Of a stretch of DNA of 5,185 bases, positions 1-4,980 are shown piece after piece. The notes under the pieces are model-generated. The model was given only the letters and a program-made list of their open reading frames with translations. It did no database searches and had not been told where the DNA came from. The stretch's first letter is position 1. Every line of letters starts with the position of its first letter. The position numbers and the translations under genes are program-made. Where the stretch lies: positions 5,666 to 10,850 of the forward strand of contig JAKVBR010000047.1 in the NCBI GenBank assembly GCA_022447165.1, in the 5' to 3' direction. The DNA is from Phycisphaerales bacterium (lineage in GTDB: Bacteria; Planctomycetota; Phycisphaerae; Phycisphaerales; SM1A02).

Positions 1-252
1 AGTGAGCGCTAACTTACGTTTTAAGTTTGGAGCGCGAGTAATCCACTCACCCTCAGGAAGCGCGCCCACAATTTCGCTATTGGCGTGATGTTCCGCCATG
101 CGTAGCATGAGCGAACGGTACGCTTCTGGCATCCAGTCGTTTGGTTCAATCAAGCCGCCTGCTTGAACATGTGCTTCAAAAGCGGCAAGTTTTTCAGGAT
201 CTTCATTTGACCCATCTTGCACCTTGACTTCTACATTTGCGCTTGCACTCAC
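1..252 (-). CDS. paaA: 1,2-phenylacetyl-CoA epoxidase, catalytic subunit PaaA (N-terminal 84 codons; cut by window edge)
   Basis: The visible N-terminus matches PaaA, the di-iron oxygenase subunit that, with its partner subunits, turns phenylacetyl-CoA into the ring-1,2-epoxide in the cytoplasm. Diagnostic segments are IEPNDWMPEAYR (residues 35-46), NSEIVGALPEGEWITRAP (58-75) and the basic stretch LKRK; these line up closely with E. coli PaaA as I remember it. Glu60 in SEIVG should be the first carboxylate ligand of the di-iron site; the later EXXH-type ligands lie beyond the left edge. The start is GTG at 252, chosen because GGAGAA lies 5 nt upstream and the next in-frame ATG would remove conserved residues. 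The GTG overlaps the stop of the thiolase gene by 4 nt (GTGA), which suggests translational coupling. The first ~33 residues are a longer, acidic leader than in E. coli. Partner subunits (paaB-E) are expected further downstream but are not visible. Confidence 0.95.
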   Translation of the reverse strand, partial: MSASANVEVKVQDGSNEDPEKLAAFEAHVQAGGLIEPNDWMPEAYRSLMLRMAEHHANSEIVGALPEGEWITRAPNLKRKLALT

Positions 253-1460
253 GATACTTCTCCTTCAATCAGCGTTGCGAGCCCCTGGCCAACACCTACA
301 CAAAGTGTAGCAATACCTTTACTTAAATTCATCCTATTTAACTCATGAATTAATGTAACCACGAGCCGAGCCCCACTACAGCCAAGTGGATGCCCCATCG
401 CGATTGCTCCACCATGGACATTTACTTTTTCTGTGTCTAATCCAAGTTCTTGAATACATGCAAGCGATTGGGCAGCAAACGCTTCATTCAATTCAATTCG
501 ATCGATGTCATCGACAGACAGTCCGATCCGCTCGAGAAGTTTTTGTGTTGCGCTGACGGGCCCAATTCCCATTACAGCAGGGTCAACCCCTGCCGAAGCG
601 GAAGGGCCGACATAACCCATAATGTTGAGTCCAAGTGATTGAGCAAGTTCTGCTTCAACAAGCACAATCGCTGCCGCACCATCATTGACACCTGAACTGT
701 TGCCTGCTGTGACAGTTGCGTTATCGGCACTTGAAAATACGGTGCGAAGCGTGTTTAGTTTTTCAACGGAGACCTCTGGTCGTGGATGTTCATCGGTATC
801 AACAATGATGGGATCGCCTTTGCGTTGAGGAATTTCGACTGGCACAATCTCGTCTTTCCAAAGGCCTTGTTCATTTGCTTCATTCCATCGCTGTTGACTT
901 GTCCAAGCAAAGGTGTCTTGATCCTCTCTTGAAATGTTCCATCTCCGTGCAACATTCTCAGCAGTTTCACCCATAGAAAATGGTTCATAAAGTTCAGAGA
1001 GTTTCGGGTTCGTAAATCGCCACCCAATCGTTGTGTCATACACTTCACACTTGCGGTCAAAGGCAGTTGCGCCTTTTGCCATGACGAATGGTGCGCGGCT
1101 CATTGATTCAACACCTCCGGCGACGATGACATCAGCACAATTGCCTTCAATCATTCTCGCGGCGACATTGATTGCTTCAAGTCCGGAAGCACATAACCGA
1201 TTGACTGTTGAGCCAGCAACACTTTCTGGTAATCCCGCAAGCAGAGCAGCCATGCGAGCAACATTTCGATTATCTTCACCTGCCTGATTCGCAGCCCCAA
1301 AATACACTTCGTCGATTGTGTCTGGATTGACGTTAGACCTTGAAACGGCTTCCTTAATTGCAAGGGCAGCAAGGTCGTCTGGTCTGACTGAACTTAACGC
1401 GCCTCCATAACGCCCAATTGGCGTTCTAACGGCGGATACGATTGCAACTTTTCTTGACAT
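249..1460 (-). CDS. paaJ: Acetyl-CoA acyltransferase PaaJ/PcaF type (3-oxoadipyl-CoA / 3-oxo-5,6-didehydrosuberyl-CoA thiolase)
   Basis: A complete 403-residue thiolase; E. coli PaaJ has about 401. In the phenylacetate pathway PaaJ acts twice, cleaving 3-oxo-5,6-didehydrosuberyl-CoA and later 3-oxoadipyl-CoA with CoA, giving acetyl-CoA and finally succinyl-CoA. Seen here: N-terminal RTPIGRYGGALSSVR, ANQAGEDNRNVARMA, nucleophile Cys90 in NRLCASG, GGVESMSRAPFVM, DTTIGWRF, NEAFAAQ (Asn325), His357 in GGAIAMGHPLG and the general-base Cys387 in CVGVGQG. The GRYGGALSSVR and AGEDNRNVAR segments are those of the PaaJ/PcaF branch rather than of generic FadA. I chose ATG at 1460 because it gives the family-typical N-terminus; an in-frame GTG at 1487 would add nine residues and shorten the gap to paaH, but neither start has a clear Shine-Dalgarno site. 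Its stop overlaps the paaA start. A PcaF role in the beta-ketoadipate pathway is possible biochemically but the neighbours favour PaaJ. Confidence 0.95.
   Translation of the reverse strand: MSRKVAIVSAVRTPIGRYGGALSSVRPDDLAALAIKEAVSRSNVNPDTIDEVYFGAANQAGEDNRNVARMAALLAGLPESVAGSTVNRLCASGLEAINVAARMIEGNCADVIVAGGVESMSRAPFVMAKGATAFDRKCEVYDTTIGWRFTNPKLSELYEPFSMGETAENVARRWNISREDQDTFAWTSQQRWNEANEQGLWKDEIVPVEIPQRKGDPIIVDTDEHPRPEVSVEKLNTLRTVFSSADNATVTAGNSSGVNDGAAAIVLVEAELAQSLGLNIMGYVGPSASAGVDPAVMGIGPVSATQKLLERIGLSVDDIDRIELNEAFAAQSLACIQELGLDTEKVNVHGGAIAMGHPLGCSGARLVVTLIHELNRMNLSKGIATLCVGVGQGLATLIEGEVS
258..263 (-). promoter_or_regulatory. Ribosome binding site for paaA
   Basis: GGAGAA on the minus strand, 5 nt ahead of the GTG at 252-250 and lying inside the last codons of the thiolase gene. 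It decides the GTG start for paaA and fits coupled translation across the GTGA overlap. It is the strongest Shine-Dalgarno match in the window. Confidence 0.75.
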
Positions 1461-1501
1461 CTTGGATATTGTACCTTTGATTGGCACTTCATATCACTAT
1501 G

Positions 1502-2734
1502 TTATGAGGTAGCGAGGGTTGTTGAAGGCGGTGCAGTAAAGCGGCCATCATTGACAGTTTTGTTGAACTCATCGAGTAGTTCAAGCACTTTATCCATTCC
1601 TACTTGGACTGCCCATTCGAATGGTCCTTTTGGATAGTTCGTGCCTAGTTTCATGGCTGTATCGATGTCTTGCTCTGAAGCAACGCCTTCGCTTTTAGCC
1701 CACAGCGCTTCATTTATGATGCTAATGAGTACTCTAGAAAAGATGTATTTGGCAAGTTGGGATCCTGAAGTCCGCGTCGCTTCTAAACAGAAGGCGTTGA
1801 TTGCATTTGTGAGTTCATCAGAAATCTCTAGTTCGTTTCGCTCCAGAATAATGGCTGGAGTTGCATTACCTTCACCATCGTGTGCGTACGCGCCACGCCC
1901 ACTTTTCTTGCCGAGATGATGATGCTCGACAAGGGATGCTTGGAGTGGGCTTGGGGCGAGGCGACTTGGTCTATCAAGTCGTACCCAAACACTGTTTGTT
2001 GTTGCGACATTAATGTCTTGGCCAATGAGATCAGTCAACATGAATGGCCCCATCCTGAATTCGCCTAGCAATTGAAGTGCCTCGTCGACTTCGTTAACGG
2101 TTGCAAAACCATCTTCAACGATTCGCCATGATTCTAAGTAGTAGGGGCGTGCAACTCTGTTTACAATGAAGCCAGGAGTGTCAGATGCTTGCACAACTTT
2201 TTTGCCCCATGCTTCTGCAAGTAATATTGCTCTCTGGACTGCTTGCTGAGAAGTGCCTTCACCTTTAACCACTTCAACAAGAGGCATTATTGGTGCTGGA
2301 TTAAAGAAATGAAGTCCCACTACTCTGTCAGCAAATCCGCATGCTTCGCCTAAATCGCTTACTGATAGCGAGGATGTGTTTGTTGCGAGTACTGCACCAC
2401 TTGCAATTTCGCCAAGTTGTTTGAGCACATTCGTTTTGATGTCGAACTCTTCGATGATTGCTTCGACAATCAAATCACAATCGTGTAACTCTTCAAGATC
2501 TTTAGCAGCAATCAAGTTTGCCTTACATGAAGTTGCTTGATCTTCTGTTATTCGCTCCTTCTCTACGAGCCGGTCGAATCGTTTACCAACGCTTTGAATT
2601 GCTTGCGTAACGCTTTCTGCGTTCGTATCGAACAGTTTTACTTTCCAGCCCGCTGCGGCAGCAGTTTGGGCAATGCCAGCGCCCATGGTTCCTGTTCCGA
2701 TGACTCCGATTGGATTGCTTGCTTGTGACATCAT
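1502..2734 (-). CDS. paaH: 3-hydroxyadipyl-CoA dehydrogenase PaaH-type (3-hydroxyacyl-CoA dehydrogenase with tandem C-terminal domains)
   Basis: NAD-dependent oxidation of 3-hydroxyadipyl-CoA to 3-oxoadipyl-CoA is the expected reaction. The Rossmann domain (residues 8-185) opens with GVIGTGTMGAGIAQ (GxGxxG at 13-18) and an acidic Asp36 closes the second strand, as expected for NAD. Ser121 (NTSSLS), His142 (HFFNPAP), Glu154 (VEVV) and Asn192 (GFIVNR) keep exactly the spacings of Ser137, His158, Glu170 and Asn208 of mammalian HAD. Two 3HCDH C-terminal modules follow, about 187-285 and 325-395; the second carries NEALWAKSEGVAS and LGTNYPKGPFEW. At 410 residues it is shorter than E. coli PaaH (475) but keeps the tandem layout. 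The start is ATG at 2734; ATG at 2731 (adjacent codon) is equally plausible and TTG at 2740 is less likely; no Shine-Dalgarno site is evident. Generic FadB2-like HADs are close relatives, so the name rests on tandem domains plus operon context. Confidence 0.92.
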   Translation of the reverse strand: MMSQASNPIGVIGTGTMGAGIAQTAAAAGWKVKLFDTNAESVTQAIQSVGKRFDRLVEKERITEDQATSCKANLIAAKDLEELHDCDLIVEAIIEEFDIKTNVLKQLGEIASGAVLATNTSSLSVSDLGEACGFADRVVGLHFFNPAPIMPLVEVVKGEGTSQQAVQRAILLAEAWGKKVVQASDTPGFIVNRVARPYYLESWRIVEDGFATVNEVDEALQLLGEFRMGPFMLTDLIGQDINVATTNSVWVRLDRPSRLAPSPLQASLVEHHHLGKKSGRGAYAHDGEGNATPAIILERNELEISDELTNAINAFCLEATRTSGSQLAKYIFSRVLISIINEALWAKSEGVASEQDIDTAMKLGTNYPKGPFEWAVQVGMDKVLELLDEFNKTVNDGRFTAPPSTTLATS

Positions 2735-2771
2735 GTTCAATCAAATATACGCGTTCGTAATGTGAAGAGAT

Positions 2772-3578
2772 TCACTCGTGCGTAAAGTTTGGTTTCCTCT
2801 TTTCGATAAATGACACAACGCCTTCAAAGTGGTCGTGTGTTCTTCCTGCAGTTTCTTGTGCGTAAGATTCTTGAATAAGTTGCTCGTCTAAATCATTTGT
2901 AAAGGATTGATTCAGTAAACGCTTTGTTAAAGCAAGTGCTCGGTTTGGCAATGATGCAAGTCGTTTTGCAAGTTTGTCCACAGCATCATCAAATTCATCT
3001 GCTGATGCAACTTGATTAACGAGCCCAATAGAGAGCGCTTCATCGGCATCAACTTTTTTGCCGGTAAGGCACATCTCCATCGCTCGCCCAATGCCTACAA
3101 GCCGAGGCAATGTCCATGTAGAACCAGAGTCTGGCACGAGTCCAACATTCACGAAAACCTCTATAAATGAAGCATGTTCAGATGCGACTCTTAAATCACA
3201 CGCAAGTGCAAGTGAACATCCAGCACCTGCTGCAACACCGTTGACAGCAGCAATGACTGGCTTATCCATGCTATGGATACACTTGATGATGGGGTCATAT
3301 CGCTTCTTTAAGTCCTCGCCCAGATGTGGTTCGTGACCTGGAACATACTTTTCCTTCAAATCTGCTAAATCTTGCCCAGAACTAAATGCTCTTCCGCTTC
3401 CTTTGATGACAACTATGCGGACATCCTTATCTTTAGAACATGCTTTCAACGCAGTGAGCAGTTCTGTTGTTAGCGCGTTGTTAAAAGCGTTCAGAACATC
3501 AGTACGCATGAGCGTGATGGTAGATATGCCATCAGCGCTTGTGACATCAATTGTTTCGTATGTGGTTGCAGTAGTCAT
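2772..3578 (-). CDS. paaG: 1,2-epoxyphenylacetyl-CoA isomerase PaaG-type (crotonase fold)
   Basis: A 268-residue crotonase-superfamily enzyme most like PaaG, which isomerises ring-1,2-epoxyphenylacetyl-CoA to oxepin-CoA and later shifts a double bond in dehydrosuberyl-CoA. Oxyanion-hole segments are FSSGQDL (65-71) and AAGAG (116-120). The catalytic acid is Asp150 in GLVPDSGSTWTLPRLVG, matching the LIPDCGGTW Asp of E. coli PaaG; the other hydratase glutamate is absent (CSLA at 121-124), as expected for an isomerase rather than a hydratase. LGEDLKKRYDPIIKCI and the C-terminus GVVSFIEKRKPNF also match the family. It begins 1 nt after the paaF-type stop codon with GGGAAG 4 nt upstream of ATG, so translation is probably coupled. 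Oddities: GSTW replaces the usual GGTW, and the first strand reads MRTDVLNAFN where most crotonases have an NRP motif. A generic enoyl-CoA isomerase is the alternative. Confidence 0.92.
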   Translation of the reverse strand: MTTATTYETIDVTSADGISTITLMRTDVLNAFNNALTTELLTALKACSKDKDVRIVVIKGSGRAFSSGQDLADLKEKYVPGHEPHLGEDLKKRYDPIIKCIHSMDKPVIAAVNGVAAGAGCSLALACDLRVASEHASFIEVFVNVGLVPDSGSTWTLPRLVGIGRAMEMCLTGKKVDADEALSIGLVNQVASADEFDDAVDKLAKRLASLPNRALALTKRLLNQSFTNDLDEQLIQESYAQETAGRTHDHFEGVVSFIEKRKPNFTHE

Positions 3579-3579
3579 G

Positions 3580-4353
3580 TTACTTCCCAGTAAATTGTGG
3601 TCTTCGTTTCTCTAAAAATGCAGTCATGCCCTCAACTTGATCCTCAGTGTCAAACAAGTCATAGAAGAGTTGTCTTTCTGTGCGGAGTCCCTCAGATAGA
3701 TGCTGCTCGCTTGCGTTGAGTACCGATGTTTTAGCAGCACGCAGTGCGACGGGACCCTTTGTTGCCACATGGTGTGCTAAGGCAAGCGCTTCTTCAAACC
3801 AGAATTCTTCCGGAACAACTCTACTGATGAGTCCTGCAGAAAGTGCTTCTTTGGCTGAGAGGAAGCGTCCACTCAGAACGACATCCATTGCGAGTGCCTT
3901 TCCTACAGCGCGCGTGAGTCGTTGCGTTCCGCCTGCTCCGGGCATGACGCCAATGTTAATCTCGGGCTGTCCGAACTTTGCATTTTCAGAAGCCACGATG
4001 ATGTCACAGTGCATCATGAGTTCGCAGCCCCCACCTAATGCGAAACCGCTGACCGCAGCAACGATTGGTTTTTGAATGGCTTTGATTCGTTCCCAAGTCG
4101 CAAATTGATTTCGTTTGCGCATCTCTTCAGAAGTTGCAGTTGCCATATCGCCGATGTCTGCACCTGCTGCCCACGCTCGCTTGCTTCCTGAGAGCAATAT
4201 GACATGAATGTTGTCATCGTTGTCATATCCCTCCATGAGCGTTGCTAAATCTTCCATTAGGGGAAGATTGAGGGCGTTGAGCACTTTTGGTCTGTTGATT
4301 CTAATGATGGCGACATGACCATCGATTTCGGTTAGTAAGTGTTGCTCTGACAT
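3580..4353 (-). CDS. paaF: 2,3-dehydroadipyl-CoA hydratase PaaF-type (enoyl-CoA hydratase)
   Basis: A complete 257-residue enoyl-CoA hydratase (E. coli PaaF has 255). PaaF adds water to 2,3-dehydroadipyl-CoA, giving 3-hydroxyadipyl-CoA, the substrate of the downstream dehydrogenase. Visible motifs: INRPKVLNALN near the N-terminus, WAAGADIGDM (61-70) and ALGGGCE (105-111) for the oxyanion hole, and both hydratase acids, Glu111 in GGGCEL and Glu131 in FGQPEINIGVMPGAGGTQRL, 20 residues apart as in mammalian crotonase Glu144/Glu164. The C-terminus (LRTERQLFYDLFDTEDQVEG, then AFLEKRRPQF) is especially close to PaaF. ATG at 4353 is supported by AGGA 7 nt upstream. It lies 18 nt after the thioesterase gene and 1 nt before the paaG-type gene. 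A generic FadB-like hydratase role in fatty acid oxidation cannot be excluded from sequence alone. Confidence 0.93.
   Translation of the reverse strand: MSEQHLLTEIDGHVAIIRINRPKVLNALNLPLMEDLATLMEGYDNDDNIHVILLSGSKRAWAAGADIGDMATATSEEMRKRNQFATWERIKAIQKPIVAAVSGFALGGGCELMMHCDIIVASENAKFGQPEINIGVMPGAGGTQRLTRAVGKALAMDVVLSGRFLSAKEALSAGLISRVVPEEFWFEEALALAHHVATKGPVALRAAKTSVLNASEQHLSEGLRTERQLFYDLFDTEDQVEGMTAFLEKRRPQFTGK
3583..3588 (-). promoter_or_regulatory. Ribosome binding site for the paaG-type gene
   Basis: GGGAAG on the minus strand, ending 4 nt before the ATG at 3578-3576 and forming part of the last codons (Gly-Lys) of the upstream hydratase gene. With the 1-nt gap between the two genes it supports the chosen start and coupled translation. 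Confidence 0.6.
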
Positions 4354-4360
4354 GGGTGAG

Positions 4361-4364
4361 TCCT
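4361..4364 (-). promoter_or_regulatory. Ribosome binding site for the paaF-type gene
   Basis: AGGA on the minus strand, 7 nt before the ATG at 4353-4351, in the 18-nt gap after the thioesterase stop. It forms half of a perfect 10-bp palindrome, TCCTATAGGA, at 4361-4370. Confidence 0.5.
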
Positions 4365-4371
4365 ATAGGAG

Positions 4372-4770
4372 TTATGCATCTTCTGCGTTTTGAATAAGGT
4401 CCCTAATTTTATCAGAGGGAAGAACTCGTTGAACTTGTGAGCCGGTTGCAATGAGAGAATCACCAACTTTTGCTTCAATATCACACACAACAGTTGTTGA
4501 ATCAAGCGATGAAATTGTCGCGCAGACCACCACAGTTTTGCCAATTGGCGCTGGCTTGAGGTGTTTTATACAGAGTTCTGCGCCAATGCCTTGTTCATGT
4601 GCTTCAAGGTGGGGCTCTAAGGCATATCTTGCTGCTAGTTCAAATTGGTGCGCCAAATCCCATGTCGAACAAACAGGGTGAACTTGCTGACCATGAAATG
4701 TAGGCGCCATAGATTGAGTGACTTCAAACTCGTTGATTGAGGTGTTACCGATTGCGATCGTTGATTTCAT
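4372..4770 (-). CDS. Hotdog-fold acyl-CoA thioesterase, FlK (fluoroacetyl-CoA thioesterase)-like
   Basis: A small single-domain hotdog protein of 132 residues. The arrangement APTFHGQQVHPVCST, then an Ala-rich helix FELAARYALEPHL, then IKHLKPAPIGKTV matches the FlK-like thioesterase family. Thr36, Glu44 and His70 are spaced 8 and 26 residues apart, the same spacing as the catalytic Thr42/Glu50/His76 of FlK, so an active thioesterase is likely. It lacks the PaaI layout as I know it. Being first in a phenylacetate operon, it probably hydrolyses dead-end or unwanted CoA esters and frees CoA, the role PaaI plays in other bacteria; that is inference. ATG at 4770 gives the family-like N-terminus MKSTIAIGNTSINEFEVT; an in-frame GTG at 4788 would add six residues. 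Neither start has a good Shine-Dalgarno site: ATG is preceded by a pyrimidine-rich stretch and GAGAA sits too close to GTG. No signal peptide, so cytoplasmic. The substrate is unknown. Confidence 0.8.
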   Translation of the reverse strand: MKSTIAIGNTSINEFEVTQSMAPTFHGQQVHPVCSTWDLAHQFELAARYALEPHLEAHEQGIGAELCIKHLKPAPIGKTVVVCATISSLDSTTVVCDIEAKVGDSLIATGSQVQRVLPSDKIRDLIQNAEDA

Positions 4771-4774
4771 ATGA

Positions 4775-4793
4775 GAGAAGGGTACCACTTCTC
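4775..4793 (-). repeat. Inverted repeat at the start of the thioesterase gene
   Basis: GAGAAG and CTTCTC form perfect 6-bp arms around a 7-nt loop containing GGTACC. In the operon mRNA this would be a small hairpin ending 4 nt before the ATG at 4770, and it also covers the alternative GTG at 4788. It could limit initiation, or be chance; six base pairs is short. Confidence 0.35.
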
Positions 4794-4815
4794 AAGCAAC
4801 GTCCGAGAATCAGTG

Positions 4816-4834
4816 AAGTCCTTTTGCAGGACTT
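4816..4834. repeat. Perfect 7-bp inverted repeat in the operon leader
   Basis: AAGTCCT (4816-4822) and AGGACTT (4828-4834) are perfect inverted copies around TTTGC. It lies 46 nt upstream of the thioesterase ATG, in the presumed 5' leader or promoter of the operon. The symmetry would suit a dimeric repressor operator or an RNA hairpin. No T-run follows on either strand, so it is not an intrinsic terminator. Confidence 0.45.
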
Positions 4835-4855
4835 ATGAGGGCGGGGGGGGATCGA

Positions 4856-4884
4856 TTTTCGTTGGTTTTTATGCCAAACGACAA
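4856..4884. promoter_or_regulatory. Imperfect dyad with CGTTNG/CNAACG half-sites (possible operator)
   Basis: The left arm TTTTCGTTGG (4856-4865) and the reverse complement of the right arm (4875-4884, TTGTCGTTTG) agree at 8 of 10 positions, separated by 9 nt. Its core elements are CGTTGG and CAAACG. The Thermus PaaR (TetR family) operator is, as I recall, CNAACG-NN-CGTTNG; here the half-sites occur in the opposite order and further apart, so this is not a proper match. It is a weak operator candidate for whatever regulator controls the operon. Confidence 0.25.
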
Positions 4885-4909
4885 TTTTTATATGCTAAAT
4901 GGCTACTTC

Positions 4910-4925
4910 ATGTTATTGTAAACAT
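4910..4925. repeat. Short dyad ATGTT-N6-AACAT
   Basis: Perfect 5-bp arms at 4910-4914 and 4921-4925 with a 6-nt AT-rich spacer, 55 nt upstream of the kinase ATG. The size suits a dimeric helix-turn-helix regulator, and it overlaps the TTTACA element facing the paa operon. Arms this short also arise by chance. Confidence 0.25.
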
Positions 4926-4980
4926 ACGGACAACACATGTCGTAGCATCCTCAACGACCTCAAGGGGACTTGTTCTAGAA

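Larger units (their letters stand above)
4771..4980. promoter_or_regulatory. Divergent intergenic control region between the paa operon and the kinase gene
   Basis: This 210-bp gap between outward-facing genes must hold promoters for both directions. I see no convincing -35/-10 pair. Weak candidates are TATGCT at 4891-4896 for the kinase (an AT-rich stretch TTTTTATATGCTAAAT) and TTTACA (reverse complement of 4917-4922) as a -35-like element for the operon, without a good partner. The stretch holds four short dyads (4775-4793, 4816-4834, 4856-4884, 4910-4925), listed separately, and an 8-G tract at 4843-4850. No small ORF in it looks like a gene. Confidence 0.6.

Noticed and set aside
249..1460. 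Reading the thiolase as a beta-ketoadipate pathway PcaF
   Set aside because: Sequence alone hardly separates PaaJ from PcaF, but overlap with paaA and the paaF/G/H neighbours make PaaJ much more likely.
2735..2771. An internal promoter or regulator site (CGAACG) between the paaG- and paaH-type genes
   Set aside because: Only one half-site is present and no -35/-10 pair is seen in the 37-nt gap.
3680..4075. A 131-codon plus-strand open frame opposite the paaF-type gene
   Set aside because: It lies wholly antisense to a gene with intact catalytic motifs, its translation is Ser/Ala/Pro-rich without recognisable domains, and no ribosome site precedes it.
4361..4370. The palindrome TCCTATAGGA as an operator or internal promoter
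   Set aside because: Half of it is simply the AGGA ribosome site of the paaF-type gene; a 10-bp palindrome inside an 18-nt intra-operon gap needs no further explanation.
4816..4834. The 7-bp inverted repeat as an intrinsic terminator
   Set aside because: No T-run follows the stem on either strand, and it lies between divergent promoters where a terminator is not expected.
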